Assembly (NCBI GenBank): GCA_009760855.2
Contig: WPIO01000021.1
Span: 2,890,001 to 2,954,000, forward strand
Source: Cristatella mucedo
Taxonomy: Eukaryota; Bryozoa; Phylactolaemata; Cristatellidae
DNA length: 64,000 nt
Direction of reading: 5' to 3'
Part shown: in pieces, positions 24,246 through 36,985 of the stretch
Numbering within the stretch: position 1 is the stretch's first letter
Layout of the letters: every line of letters begins with the position of its first letter
Notes under the pieces: model-generated
The model's database searches: none
The model's input: the letters and a program-made list of their open reading frames with translations, nothing else
What the model was told of the DNA's origin: nothing
Program-made: the position numbers and the translations under genes

Positions 24246-24892
24246 GAGGCCGGGAAGGAGTTCGCTCTCCTGAAGAGCCTGCCTTTTTTCGAGTCAGCCT
24301 CTACAGGGCAGTAATGCCAAGCTGACTAAGCACTCAATGTGACGTAACGACGTTTACTCGGCAGTTTTGGTCGCGCTTTCGACCGAATTCTATTTCTTCG
24401 CGACCCAGATTGTGAAAACATGCCATCCGGGCGTTCGCCTTGCATTGAATGCTTCGAAGAAATCTCCAGCCTTCTGGGAAAATCTAACGGCAATCTTCGG
24501 CGGGCACTCCCGACTGGCCATAGATAATGAGCTGCCGGAATCTGCCACAGAGAAGCTGCCTGGAATGAGAGCCGAGCTTGGCTATCGATAGCAGATGCGT
24601 TCGTCAAGCGGAGCTTGAACAGGAAGAAGACGATGGGCGGCGGCAGCGGCGGCAGCGGGTGCACCGTTACTGCCCTAGTCTCGGCTGGTAGCACATGGCC
24701 TGTTGCCGAGAGTTGCGGATTCGAAGTGCCTCTCCCCGAGTCTCCGGGAGACATGCCATTTTGCCCTCAAGGAAAAGCTCTCCAGACGTGCGTTCGATGT
24801 AAAAATAAAAACTAAAGACACTCGCGGGGCCGTCCTGCAACTTCCAAGCCATTAGTCATAGGCCCGGTACTTTCTTTCTAGTCAGTGCCTGA
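24246..24892. other. anonymous sequence, no gene seen
   Basis: Open frames lie on both strands, the longest 142 codons on the minus strand, with no recognised family. Confidence 0.45.
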
Positions 24893-25020
24893 CGGTTATT
24901 GCCCAGGGGTAATGCGGTCGCTCGTCACGAGCAAGGCCGTAGGTTCGAGCCCTGCAGCAGCACTCTGCGAACGGCAGCAAGCGATAGCCGTCAAAGCTCT
25001 TCTGCGCTGAACAAATGAGT
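24893..25020 (+). mobile_element. SINE family B, copy 1
   Basis: A B-box-like AGGTTCGAGCCC at about 24951 is followed by a body with GCAAGCGATAGCCGTCAAAGC and CTCTTCTGC, shared with the copies at 30661 and 43961. The A-box region is degraded. Confidence 0.7.
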
Positions 25021-25852
25021 CCGTTTCATCAGCTGCTATTTCGATGAGACTTCGTGAGCAGTTGTTGTTTGGATCGGCTTCATTTCAGCATCTATTCGTG
25101 TGCCGGGTACACACGCTGAGAGGTGCCGAGCTCAGCTGCCACCGAGCAGACAGGCGGCATTATTCGCCATCGCCACTGAGACAGGCCCTCGTTCTTGGCT
25201 GCTTTTGCCGCGGCAACCTGAACGTGGACGGACGTGCGAACCCCTTCGACGCCACGGACGCAGGCGGAAGCAGAGCACGAGAGCTACGCGCAAACTCCAG
25301 CTGCTAGCCGAGGCACCGAATGCGCCTCCTTAATGGCTGCCAGGAAGACGGCTGCAACCCCGAAAATAAATAAATGTGTCTACACCTTGCTTTTCGCCTG
25401 CTGCCGGCCGGTCGGCTAATTGCTGCAGGCTCGCGCAGGTGGCGGTGACTGCTCACCGTAGCCGCCGCATGTGGGCCACGGGCTGCTTGCGCGAGCCTCG
25501 GGTTGGACTTTGGAGCACCTGGCGTGATCCGGCCTCGCGATTTCGCCATTCTCGCAGGCACCGCTTCGCGTGAGCACTTTGTCCGATAGCCGGAGCTCGG
25601 GCGCGTAAGCGATCGGAAACCGATGAGAAGTGGATCTGTTTAGCCAGACCGAAACCGCTAGCTGTGCTGCAACTGCTCTAATCGAGCTGTCGGCAGCTGC
25701 GCACATTCCGACCAGCCCATCATGCTATGAAACGCTGGGCACTTCGCGTTCCGTCGGCTTAACTTGCTATGCACGTCAAAAAAGGGGGATAGACGCAGCC
25801 ACACCAGGCAGTTTGTACAGGTAGAGCAGATGTGCAGCCAGGTCGAGTGGTC
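25021..25852. other. anonymous sequence, no gene seen
   Basis: GC-rich sequence with short overlapping frames. No gene was recognised. Confidence 0.45.
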
Positions 25853-26696
25853 TTAATAATAATAATAATGATAATAATTCACTTGATAAAGCACCCTCAG
25901 AGAACACAATCTCTTTCTAGGCGCGTTACATTTGCTGCAAAGACTGAACGCGACTGAATGGTGAGTAATATCATGCTTGATAAACAACATGAAAAACATG
26001 TTTAGGGGTGACATGCACAGGGTAAGTATACAATGTGGTTAGTGGCAGCATGCACAGTGTCAGCTCGCATAAGCACATAAAGGACGAATCACATGAACCC
26101 ATTAAATGCTGTCCTGAATAGGTGTGTTTTAAGTTCTTTTTAAACATAGTCAAGTCAGGGAATGTTGTGACGCAATTCGGGAGTGAGTTCCAGGCTTTGG
26201 GAGCATACGAACTAAATGCACGGTCTCCAAAGGATTTTAGGTTTTTACGAGGTATTGGTAATCTCTTGGATTACGAAAAGTGGGTGGCATGATGATTGGC
26301 CTGGTGGGGGAGTAGATCTGAGAGATAGGCTGGAGCCAAAGAATGAAGGACCTAAAAGTGAGCGACAAAACCTTGAAGTCAATCCGTTGCTTGACTGGCA
26401 ACCAGTGCAGGTTGGTAAGAAGTGGTGCGATATGCCAACTACGACGTTCACGACCGACAAGCCTAGCTGCTGAGTTTGCACCAGCTGTAAGCGCCTGGTT
26501 GCACATGCTGCTAGGCCAGCAAGCAGTAAGTTACTGAAGTTCAGACGGGATGTCACAAATGCATGGACCAACTTAGACGTGGTATCCTTATCTAAATAAG
26601 CCCGAATTTTAGCAATGTTATGTATCTGAAAGTAGGCAGACTTGATTGAGGGGCTGGTGTGGTCGTCTAATTAGAGGTCACTTTGGAACATGACAC

Positions 26697-27529
26697 CTAG
26701 TTTCGAGCTGATTCAACGGGAGATGTGCTGGCAGAGCCAATTTTCAGCGTTAGCCATTCCAATTTCTGAATCACACTGGGTTTGTCCATTGCTAATAAGT
26801 TAGTTTTAGCATCGTTTAGTTTAAGAAAATGTGCTGCCATCCATGTGCAGATGTCATTAATAAATGGAGCAAGGGAGTTGAGAGAAATCGAGGTGCTCGA
26901 AGGCTGGGAGGGATCAAAGCAAAGGTACAACTGAGTGTCATCCGCATTGAAGTGAAAGTCTAGATTGTGCTTGGCATTCACATCAGCAAGAGGGAGAGTA
27001 TAAACCGTGAAAAGAATCGGACCTAGCACGGAGCCCTGAGGTATCCCCTATTTCAGAGGTACCTCTGATGATCTTTGTTCATTCACGTCGATACTCCGGA
27101 TTCTCCCACTGAGATAGGACCTGAACCATTGTAGAGCAGTGACAGTGATGCCCTGGCGAGATGAAAGGCGCTCTAGAAGAACTTGGTGATCGATGGTATC
27201 AAAAGCTGCCGAAAGATCAAGCAGAAAAAGCAGAGATACTTGACCCATGTCTGCATTCCTGAGTAGGTCGTTGTACACCCTTAGCAAGCTGATTCTGTGG
27301 AGTGATTAGCTCTAAAGCCAGACTGGAACTTACTAGCAAGGTTTTAAGTTTCAATATATGAGTTCAGCTGGTCCGCCATGACCCGCTCCAGTGTCTTTGA
27401 TAGGAATGGTAGATGGGAGACTGGGCGGTAGTTGCTCAAGTTCTCTTGGTCTAGTGTCGCTTCCTTGAGAAGTGGCCTGACTACAGCTTTTTTGAAAGGT
27501 GCTGAGACATGACCTGAGGCTAATGACAT
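26697..27529 (-). pseudogene. reverse transcriptase domain of LINE B
   Basis: Three open segments cover the RT. The segment at 27529–27344 has APFKKAVVRPLLKE and LSNYRPVSHLPFLSK. The segment at 27287–27048 has LLDLSAAFDTIDHQVLL (box with catalytic Asp) and WFRSYLSGR. The segment at 27029–26697 has [11 protein letters not shown] just upstream and ADDTQLYL with both catalytic aspartates. A stop separates PLK from GIPQGSV, and a frameshift lies between the first two. All key motifs are visible, so the decay is fairly recent. Confidence 0.88.
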
Positions 27530-28144
27530 TTTAATGATGTTATTTATGCATGGCAGCAGCAGGTCAATGCAACGTAGAAGCAGGACAGTGGGAAAAGGGT
27601 CTAAAAGACGTCTTCTTTGATTGGGATATGAACTTCAGGACGAGATTACTAGTGCCTTGCTGAAATTTAGACATTGAGGTGCAGCCAGGAATTGAGGGAC
27701 AGCATTCTAGGGCGATGCTGCCATTGAAGGAATAGACTCTGATCTTGTCTATCCTCTGGACAAAGAATCGAGAGAAGCGATCGGCTAGGTCATCACAAGG
27801 ATCATCAGGTAAGGAGCTAATCTGGAGCGGTTGAGGAGATGGTTGATCGTCGACATCAGCATTTTTTTATTGTACATTTGTGATTCAACAATGTTTCTAT
27901 AGAAGCTAGACTTGGCCTTTGCTAGGATCGATTGGTACGACCTACAGCAGTCCTCGTATGCCTGTCGATGGCCAGTCAGTCCTGATCTTTTGTATGCTTT
28001 TTCAAGCTTGCGCAAAGTAGACCTGGCTAGTTAAATGTCTGTGGTAAACCACAAGCCATCTGGGCGAGGGCACACAGTGCGCTAGGTCAGAGGTGCAAAC
28101 TCCTTGAGCGTGTCAGCTAGTGTCGTGTTGTAGCTATGTACCAA

Positions 28145-28960
28145 TTATGACAGATCGGAGAGGGGACTGAGCCGCAGAGGTGCGGCAGATATTCTCGCAC
28201 GGACAGCATCGGTGTCAAGGGTCTTGAGGTTTCGCAATTCTAAGGTTATTTTAGAGGAGGAGGTGGGCACACACGGTAGATTGAATGAGATCTGCGTGTG
28301 GTCAGATAAGCAGGATTTGATAATAATTGGTGATGGCAACGTGCAGTTATATGAGAAAATCTGGTCGAGTTTGCGACCCTTGATGTGAGTAGGGCCTAGC
28401 AGATGAGCCACAAGAGATAATGAGTCAGTAAATGCACGAAATTAAGTGCTGAAGGCGTCAGATAAGTTGTCAAAGTGAACGTTGAAATCACCCATAACAA
28501 GGAAGGATTGATTGTTTGCACACAGAATCGAAATGAGATCGGAGAAATGTGTAATAAAGGAGGATTTGGTATCTGATGGGTGATAGACTACTGCCACTAT
28601 CGGTAGCTTGTTTTTGGTTGAGACCAAGACAATAGATTCAAAAGGCTGCTTCGAGGGTACTGCAGATGGCTTGAAGCTGAATTTCGAGCGAACAATAATA
28701 GCAACTCCACCTCCAGTTTTGATTGATCTATGGGTGTGAAAGAATGAGAAACCAGTTGGGGTAGCGTCTTTAATTGTCGGACAGTTTATCGATTTTAGCC
28801 AAGTTTTAGTTAGGGCGAGCAGGTCGAGACCATTTTCAGAAATAAGGTCGCTTATTACCAGAGGTTTATTGCACATTGAGTGAGGATTCCAAAGGCAAGC
28901 GTTAACTCGGGCCGATGGAGTTATAACAGGCCTGATGACCACTAAGTTAGAGAGATTCAC
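28145..28960 (-). pseudogene. APE-type endonuclease domain of LINE B
   Basis: The reading frame 28960–28442 gives 172 residues with ALTKTWL, TGGGVAIIVRS, AVVYHPSD and MGDFNVHFD, the usual order of apurinic-like endonuclease motifs. The last corresponds to the catalytic GDFN box. After one stop codon the same frame continues (28411–28145) through HIKGRKLDQIF and SDHTQISFNL, the terminal SDH box. An enzyme of this type nicks target DNA for target-primed reverse transcription. The start is truncated and two in-frame stops are present. Confidence 0.85.
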
Positions 28961-28965
28961 AGTGA

Positions 28966-29560
28966 CGCATGTGGGCGAGCGTGCTGAGTGGTTCGAGACA
29001 ATGCTAGGAATACCAAACGAGCGGGTACTCAGCTCGCAGTCCCTGCCCAGCGAGTGGCGTCTGAGCTGGCGGGTCCGGCCAGCTCGGCGGCTCCGGGATG
29101 CTTTTCTTTTGTTAATGCATAATCACTTGCCGGCGACTTCAGCCTCTCGGGCGAGAAAGCCACTCGATGAGTGACTGGCTAAAGCAGCAGCAATAAAAAA
29201 GAGCCGTTTGCCCCGGGACGTGAAAGATATGAAAGCCCATGGGCATGACATGAAAGAGCTTAAGCTTGCTTCCATAGACTCGAACTGCTACTCAGTCCAC
29301 CGCAACAAGGTGCCCCATATTTGACTGGCATACTTCGCGGATCCGTTAGATTGCCGTCATTCTCAGGTCTCTAAAAATTACTCTTAATAAAAATAGCATT
29401 CAGAAAACGGCTCAGCGGATTTCGCTGAAGGCCGAAGCTATTTCCTAGCCCATTGCATCTCGACGTAGCACTCGTAGTAAAGTAAAGTAGCCGTCTTGAA
29501 AGGTCGAGAATATTTGCCGTGTGAGGATACGACACCTGCATCTATACCATTCAATTTTTA
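28966..29560. other. anonymous sequence, no gene seen
   Basis: Nothing was recognised here. Confidence 0.5.
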
Positions 29561-29676
29561 TGTATCTCTGTCTGTAATTCCATAAAGCCACGAAGACTAA
29601 CTGGGTTTTATCCAGGAGAGTCTTGAATAGCGCACTCGGAGCCTAACCGGCCTTCGGTTCGCATTCGGTAGCCAAG
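29561..29676 (-). mobile_element. short repeat family C, copy 2
   Basis: It matches 7680–7800 and 48766–48890 along its length (TCTGTCTGTAATTCC, AAAGCCACGAAGACTA, ATAGCGCACTC and CGCATTCGGTAGCCAA). Confidence 0.72.
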
Positions 29677-29743
29677 CGGTACCATTTGAATTGGAATATG
29701 AACCAGTTTATTGAATAAATTCGTCATCGTGACCTTTCAATGC

Positions 29744-29766
29744 TTATATATATATATATATATATA
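29744..29766. repeat. (TA)n microsatellite
   Basis: An uninterrupted TA run of about 11 repeats. Confidence 0.9.
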
Positions 29767-30386
29767 CACTCAGTAACTGTTGAAGACGCCCGTCTCCTCT
29801 TTTAATCCATCACTTTGATCACTTCTGCACCGCCTATACGCTGTTACTGCTGAATGTGTATTGGGCGAGGGTAAAATTTTGTAGGCCAGCATGCTTGCTT
29901 TGCGTCCTTCCTAGTGCCTCGACATTCCCTGGGCTGCGCTAATTTATATACAGGTTTACGCAGCAGCCTTGTAGTCAGGCAACTGCACAACCGTAGCCCG
30001 GCAGGCTAGTGCATCCAATCTACCGCTTGTTTCCCCGTTCGCGGTGCGGCCACTGCAACGCTGCTTGCCATTTAGCCAGTTTTCCTACCAGTCGCGTTCA
30101 CTTGAATGTCCAGCAGGTCACATCAAAGGATGAATATGCATACTGCCTCGGCAACATTTTCACCAGAATCGTGGCCAAGTACTAATGAAACCTGATTATG
30201 AGGTCCTCTTGATCTCATCTCCCTGCTCTCCGCCGAGGCTGCTCTCCTCTCAGCTCTCCACTGAGCTCGCCTTTCTCTCTTGCTCCACTTAGAGGCTCTA
30301 AATTAACCTCCGAAACTTCTCAATCGGCTCGTCTCTAAGGCTGCACTGTAAGCTTCTGTCGGAGGCTCCTTCCTTGACCCTTCTCA
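29767..30386. other. anonymous sequence, no gene seen
   Basis: Pyrimidine-rich near 30190–30300. No gene was recognised. Confidence 0.5.
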
Positions 30387-30470
30387 AATAATAATAATAA
30401 TAATAATGATAATAATGCATCTGATAAAGCGCCCTCAGAGAAGTCAGTCTCTGTCTAGGCGCTTTGCAAT
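30387..30470 (-). mobile_element. solitary LINE tail
   Basis: A long (AAT)n with one GAT variant is followed by the tail GATAAAGCGCCCTCAGAGAA and TAGGCGCTTTGCAATTG. It stops after about 85 bp, the same form as 1577–1658. Confidence 0.85.
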
Positions 30471-30660
30471 TGTCACAGTAGTTTGCCACTGACCGACGTA
30501 CTGTGGCCACTGTCTTTGACACCGCGGAACACGAAATGCAAAAACAGCATCTGATTAGATATTGGCTAGTATTGCTTGAACTGGTTTTCCAAGAGTTCAC
30601 TTTGGAGAGCAGTCGGCGTTCCTTTAAATAAAGACTTTTATCGACAGCCGATCGCGATTA

Positions 30661-30835
30661 ATGAGCCGCTATGGCCCACCGGGTAAGGCGGTTGCTTTTC
30701 GCGGCCTCAGTCCCGAGATCGTGGGTTCGAATCCTTTGGTGGGCGATCCTTTATTGCCGCTGCAAGCTGCGGCGATAGCATTTAAGGCTGCTCTGCCGCT
30801 ATGCAAAAGAGAGAGGCTGTTAAATCAGTTAGCGA
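30661..30835 (+). mobile_element. SINE family B, copy 2
   Basis: The tRNA-like head has ATGGCCCACCGGGTAAGGCGG (A box) and a perfect B box GGGTTCGAATCC at about 30723. The body repeats GCGATCCTTTATTGCCGCTGC and ATGCAAAAGAGAG, shared with copy 3. A 78-codon open frame across it is not a gene. Confidence 0.85.
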
Positions 30836-33340
30836 TTGCACTGCGTGATCTTCGCGCACCCGACGATGCCAATACGCTTCTCGCGACTCATTACTGAGCC
30901 ACCGTTTCTCTCAGCGTGTTAGGCAACTACTGCCTCGAGGTGCCTCGTGGCGCTAAAGATATGAAACAAGTCTGAGCTAGTGCAATCAGCGCAATTTCTC
31001 AGAATTCCTAAAAGGCTTATGCTTGTGGCCTTCTCAGCAGATTGCTTGCGCAGCCGCGACAGATTGCATAAGATAAAGATCTTGCCAGACAAGAATATGG
31101 CGGACTCTTCATCGTGCGAATGAGTAAGTGGTGCTCAACGGCATCTGTTTTGCGAGCCAGCAGGGCTGCGACGACATTTAGCCGAGAACATTTAAAAGTG
31201 CTGGTGTTTTGTTGAGATTGAGAAATTTAGTCTATTCTTAGACACGCTAGGCATAGTTTAATGGCTATGAAGGCTTACTTTAATGGCGAGTACTGTGAGC
31301 GTCTAACTCTGAGATACCGGCGACGCCGGCTGATCCCATGCGCGTACCTCGAATGATACAGCTTCCTGTCGGCAGACCAAAACTGCAGGCCTAATTGGGG
31401 GCTGTCACACCATTGAAGCATCATGGAAGTAGATGGATTGGTTTCTGGTCACGCGCCTCGGAGATTGAGCTTATTAGTGAGTCAGCATCGTCATCAGCGT
31501 ACGAAAATGAACGGGATGGGTGCAAGGACAACAATTGAAGCTTAGCCGTACAACCTTGGCCTTGACAGGCGCTAGAAGAGTCGTCGAGGCTTGCAGTCCT
31601 TTAGCAAGAGAAGAACGCTCCGTGCTCTTATTTGAAGAGAGTTCAATGCCGTTTTCTGGCACTAGCCAGGCATCCTAATGGGTAGTTGGCACTCCGAGGG
31701 TTTTGGAGCAATGGAACATCTTATGGGTCACTGTCCGTCTTGAAAAATCAAGTGACTAATGAAAATAAAAGAAATATATTATATTTGTATAGGGAACTTG
31801 CAATAAGTACGAATAAGAGCACCCATACTTTAATACGGCGAGTCTATTTCATATCCGTAGAAGCATAAATTTAGAGAGCATCAGCGCAACGTGCAACTAT
31901 AAGGGAGCTCAGAGTAACACCGATTGACTACTACATGAGTCGGGCTTTTATGCCGCCAAAGCGAAGATTATGAAATAATTGAATCTCAATCATTATAATT
32001 CATGAACCACAAATAATATCTTGGCAGCCATAATCTGGCTTTGTAGCACGCCGAGGTTTTACTGCCTCCACCCTACATTAGGGCCATCATAGACCAGTGT
32101 AATAAAGTGACTCTGATACAACCAGCTATGGTATTTGTCAACTTCCGGCTTTGACACATCGTTTGGCTCTAACACAAAGAATTTCTGCCGAGTGTTTTCA
32201 GGCGCCATCTTCGCAGCTGCCATTGTAGCCGTCCTGTCTGCATCTTCAGGCTGTCTCATGTTTGTATAATTGATGGGGGATTCTTTCTTTACCGCGCTCG
32301 GTGGAATCAGTTTGAATCCGAGCGCTAATTAGAGTGGCCCTGATACGATCAGCAAAATAAAACCTGCTGACATGCGCATTTCAAAAGAATGGGTTACGGG
32401 TAAACGTCGTTAGCGACCCCTTTTGGGTCAGCAGAGAAATGGTGATGCGTGTTGACCCCTTTTGGTTAATTCAATAATAGTGATGTGTAGTAATGCCGCC
32501 TTGGTCGTTTGATAAGGATAGTGATCTAGAGAGGAATTTTTCATTCGTGAAGCGGACTGTCAGCGGATTTGAAATAATGTTAAGCATGTCTGCTGGCGCT
32601 ATCTGGCGCTTTCGGAAGCTCTGCGGACGTCGGCGATGCGGTTGGTGTAGGCAGCGAGTCAGTTTGGGGAGAAACTCTCCTCGTCTGAGGGCTACCTAGC
32701 CGCGGTCCGGCTGGCCACCACAAAGCCAGCCGGAGGAGAAGGAGGACGACGACGACCCGACGCCCGCAACTTTGTAAATAATAGCCCCGATTTAGCCCGG
32801 CTGTAGGGCGCTCGCCTTGGTACGACCGAGATGGTGGCACTGCGGCATACGAATCGCAAAGTGCCTGGATATTGAAGATTGAGCTCAGCTAGAGGGCTGT
32901 GTAAATAAAACACACTCGATTTGTATTGCATACGCAAGCATCGTGAAAATACACAGCTGAGCGTCCGCTGCCATGAGCTTGCAGCGCAAACGATTCTGCC
33001 CGAAGTAACCTGAGACGCCAACGGCAACATGCAGGATATTCGTTGCGGTTTCGCGAGTTCGGCGTAGCTGATGGCGCTGCTTGCAGTATTTCAAGTGCTC
33101 GGCCAACCCCGTTTGGCGTGCGATGGGCGTCATGTCTGTCTGTACATGTCGCATGCTCTGTACCGCTACCTGAATTATCAAGGGTTACGCGTACATAGCA
33201 GAACATCTAGCCGAAGAAAGATCCTAGGAGCAGCGCTCAAAGAAAGAGAAGGTGTCAAAGCTAGCTCTTTGCTTTGGAATGCACCGGATCCGAAGCGCGG
33301 TCCGCTGTGTTGGAGAGACTTGAGTTGCTAATAATCGGAA
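30836..33340. other. anonymous sequence, no gene seen
   Basis: No gene is assigned. GACCCCTTTTGG occurs twice near 32416 and 32454 in an imperfect 39-bp tandem. A 66-codon minus-strand frame (32059–32259) looks protein-like but is unrecognised. Confidence 0.45.
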
Positions 33341-33415
33341 GCCAGAGCAGGTATCGAACTTGATATCCCTTGGTTATTGATCGAGCAACCAACTCTTGGG
33401 CCAGCGACTCGTCTC
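33341..33415 (-). mobile_element. tRNA-like SINE head, third type
   Basis: The minus strand reads CTGGCCCAAGAGTTGGTTGCT (A-box region) and, 30 bases on, AAGTTCGATACC (B box with one mismatch). The spacing fits a pol III type 2 promoter. It differs from families A and B. It could instead be a single tRNA pseudogene. Confidence 0.45.
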
Positions 33416-35575
33416 GGTTACTGCCACTCAAAATTCCTCCTGTGCAGGGGAGACAACCGATGGTTCAATCTTGCTGTAGCTCACGAAACACATACTCGTG
33501 ACCAAAAGTCGACCGGCAGCTAGAAGTCAGATTCCTGAAAGTACGGTTCGTGGGCTTGTCTGAAATTTACGTGCATGTATTCAATGAAATACATTGATGC
33601 ATGTGAGTAGGGAATGCCCAGGGTGAGCTTGAAAAAGCGCAACATGCCTGAAGGGTTGCGACAACGAACTGGAATAACATAATTTGCAAGCGGCCTAAAT
33701 TCTGGGCAGGAAGAGGTAAGGCTCTTCCGGTGACATCAACTGCTGCAAGTCAATCGGGTGGTAGGCGGACCAAAGAAAGCAGCTCGCCGCCGGCCGGATG
33801 CAGCGGCCATTTTTGCACGATAGTGGGAGTTTTCCTCTTGCAAGCGAGCGGAGAAGACGCGCAAATAAATTTGTAGACTTGTTCCTTTAGTACCGACGAC
33901 GAGCTGTTTTCGGCGTCATACGAATGGGAGGTGCTAATGGGCCATAATCAGACGTCATATCTCAGAACGAAGAGACCGGTGACTTTCGCGAATGGGAAAG
34001 AAATTGGAGCTCCTGGCGAAATGCAGAAGAAAGACAGCAGCAGAGAGAGGTTGCTTTCACTCTTCCTCTTCCGGCGAAGCCTTCGCCGTTTATCAGAGGT
34101 TGTAAGCAGCGGAGAATGCTGGTGGCTTCTAGCAACAAAGAAGGCGCCGACGACTACGTTTGACCTTCAGCCGATATCGCACCGGCTGAAGGTCAAATGG
34201 ACTCGGTTGATTTTGTTTCTTCTCATTTGGAACGGGCTGGTAAAGCTCGTCTCTCCTACCTAATAGGACGGGCATGCTGGTAAAGTGCGCATTTGGGATC
34301 GGGCCTCCTTATGACGTCATGCGGTAGCTGCGGTAAGTGTGTACTGCGGAAGACCTTGAGCTTACATGATTTATCAAAAATTCGAGGACGCTCGCATCCA
34401 CGAAAGAGGGCTGTCTTGCCTGCTACAGCAAAGCTCTAGACGTGGTGGGCCGTTATGAGAGACGCGGAAATATTAACCTATTAACTTTTGAATACGCTGT
34501 TCGCGATATGCGCGAGTGCGTCTCGAAAACGGAAGTTATAGCTATCCGCTAGCTAGCGCTGACCAATCGAAAGAGAGCCCACGAAATCTGCACATATAAA
34601 GTCGTATGAGAAAATGCGCTATCGTTTCTTAATTGAAAACCGAAATAAAAATATAAAATACTTCCTTACACCCCATACACGTATAAGTTTCCGACAGTAA
34701 GAGGGGCTGAATTCCAACGTACTTTTTTTCACTGATTTTAGCGAATCAATTGTCTAAACACAAAAATCCCCTGGAGAATGGCCCTACTTTCCGAGAAAGG
34801 GGTAAAGCTCTAGAAGTTTCGATGCGATTTGCATCTATAGTTATATGGCGGCTGCAAGCGTGCAAGGTCAATAGTTGCATGTTATCACAGCCCGATATGC
34901 AGGAAAGTGATAAAGGTAAGAAAATGAACGAAAAGTGACCAGAGTAACAAGCAATTCTCTGCTTTGGTATGAATAGATTCCGCTCATAAAATATTCAAGC
35001 TCGCCGACCATATGAGCAACCCGGGCAATCAACATAAGGATAGACTTGCATAGTTTAGCTTACCAGCTGTAAAAGAGCTGTGCTTCTCCTACGGCGAGAG
35101 TTCAAGTATGACCAAAAATTTGCTAATAGTCTCCGTTCATTTGCAAACATTTCAATCAACTGGAAGCGTTTGAAAGCTTATCTGACCTACTGGGTAAGTA
35201 ATAGGTTCTAATGTTATGGCGTAGCTGATAAGCTACATGTAAAGGCTGTCTTTTGTGATAGAGTGAATGTCACGAAATAGTCGTCACATGAATAATGATC
35301 ACGAAAGTGTGCGGGCCAATTTAAGAACTCGGAAAGGCACGCTTCAAACTGTTCCCATTGCGAAAGGCAAGAGGATGGCCAAGCGGTCCAGAGAGTCTGG
35401 AGGTCACGAGCGCGAATGCTGCGTGCTTTGAAGGCTTTCGCGTGTCGGCCCGGCTGCCTCGACAACTTTATGAGCCGCTGCAAGGTGCTGTGGATTTTTC
35501 CAGTACACTCTCGTGTAATTAGTTTTCCTCAGCATGCCATAAAAATATAAATTCGGTGCTTCGAATGAATATATA
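33416..35575. other. anonymous sequence, no gene seen
   Basis: A plus-strand frame at 33931–34263 has no recognisable domain and contains the hairpin at 34159–34197. Confidence 0.45.
34159..34197. repeat. perfect 15-bp inverted repeat, 9-base loop
   Basis: The left arm 34159–34173 (TTTGACCTTCAGCCG) pairs exactly with 34183–34197. A smaller hairpin CGGCGAAGCCTTCGCCG lies at about 34072–34088. No flanking mobile-element features are evident. Confidence 0.9.
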
Positions 35576-35720
35576 TAAATAATACATAATTCATTTGTAT
35601 AGCGCCCCAAGAGAACTAGATCTCTATTCAGGCGCTTTACATATGCCTCAGGGCTCGAGCCCACGACCTCAGCTAGACCTTAGTCGGGGCGAGCACATTA
35701 ACCGCTGGACCAACCCAGCA
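35576..35720 (-). mobile_element. SINE family A, copy 2
   Basis: On the minus strand: GGTTGGTCCAGCGGTTAATG (A-box region), GTGGGCTCGAGCCCTGAGG (B box), then the tail with GCGCTATACAAATGAATTATG. It aligns with 36986–37117 over its full length. Confidence 0.88.
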
Positions 35721-36985
35721 AGGCTACAGAGTTACCCAGTGTCTATGGCAAGACGTGGATATATTTAAAAGCCTGATCCCGTCAAAAAGCGAAGAGCGAT
35801 TTTTTGTGCATCGAGTAGCTTAAATAACATCGATCTAAAATGAATTATTGACCTAGTTAATGATTAAAGTTTAACTCTCTGCAAATTGATGCACCGTCCA
35901 ATACTCTCGCAGTTTTAAAAATGCCTCCTGTATGTCCCTATAATTTTATTTTAAATATAATTATGGTCGAAAGTACGTGATTGCCGGGTGTTAAGCACAG
36001 CTTTTTTAAGATAATGGTTCTTATTTTGCCGATATTTTTATTTTCATTCATGTAAGGCATCAAAAAGCATTCTATGGAACCTTATGCTCCTCCGGTTGCC
36101 ATTTTAACGTAGCATAATGCGTTAACCTTCGTAGCTTTTTCTAAGGTTGGTGAAGTACGGAACAGACCTCGCCAGATGCATAGCATTATCTCAGGTCTTT
36201 TCTTACTGATAAAGATCCAGGTCAATTTAAAGAATAAATGTTGACCTTGCCCAGCACAGTACTTCCATTTCACATCCAGTGTTCCATCTGGGGACCCTAA
36301 AAGTTGTACAATATGAGCCTGCATATTTTTAAGAGAACTGGTTCCGAGTACCGCAGTTCCCGAATGTATTTAAAGGGAAAACTACACAAACCACAAGATA
36401 TAGGAACGCGCGTCTGAAGCGTAGCAACAGTCGCCCTTGCAAATGGTCGTGCAAGTTTCAGTCTCAGATACGGGTCGTCGATGGAAATGCATCGCCAAGT
36501 GGATAGTATAAAAAAGTGAGTTCTCACCAAACCCGTTGAAGTTGTCCAGCGAGGAAGTTGCTCGGAAGAGTCATTTCACAGAGTGAGCGCTAGGAATCCG
36601 AGAGACTGACCACCAACCGAGGGACGAATGGCCGGACGGGCCAACACCCTCATTGTACCCGCACATCCAAGCCTCTACGGGTGCAGCTATCTGACGATCG
36701 CTCGCTCTTGCTTGGACAGCCGAATAGTTAACTCCAGTCTCTTTTTGAAGGAAAATAGTCATAAGAATGTGCCTTCTCGGTGGCCTCTTTTACTGTAACA
36801 TTTAGCAGACCCAGAGGTTCCTGATTTAGGTCTTGCTATGGCATGTGCGTTGGCAGCAACTGTACGCGAACCTTAATTGGATGTCGACGAGCGTACGCAG
36901 CCGTGTGCAAATGCCGGCGGGGCCAGACCCACCGTGAAGAACACATCTCTGGAAGAACCAAACTGCTTACCAGCGAGTCTGACCA
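35721..36985. other. anonymous sequence, no gene seen
   Basis: AT-rich to about 36300. No gene was recognised. Confidence 0.5.

Larger units (their letters stand above)
25853..28965 (-). mobile_element. LINE copy B (CR1/L2-like), longest copy
   Basis: This is the most complete LINE here, about 3.1 kb, running from the endonuclease domain (right) to an (AAT)n-type 3' end (left, 25855). In order of translation: endonuclease, linker, RT, and C-terminal LQLVQ…WLPVKQR region, then 3' UTR and the tail GATAAAGCACCCTCAGAGAA. One ORF (the endonuclease–RT ORF) is seen; the 5' end is missing, since the sequence stops matching at about 28965. Stops at about 28441 and 28145 and frameshifts between 27785 and 27048 make it non-functional. 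The RT box reads NADDTQLYL, so the catalytic aspartates are still present. It serves as the reference for the other copies. Confidence 0.9.

Noticed and set aside
30661-30897. A functional tRNA gene at the good B box
   Set aside because: The acceptor and anticodon arms do not pair properly, and the same body recurs at 43961 and 24893, so it is a SINE.
32059-32259. Minus-strand 66-codon frame with a protein-like middle (KFFVLEPNDVSKPEVDKY)
   Set aside because: The residue mix is plausible and a GTAGGG near its end could be a donor, but no family, second exon or promoter could be recognised.
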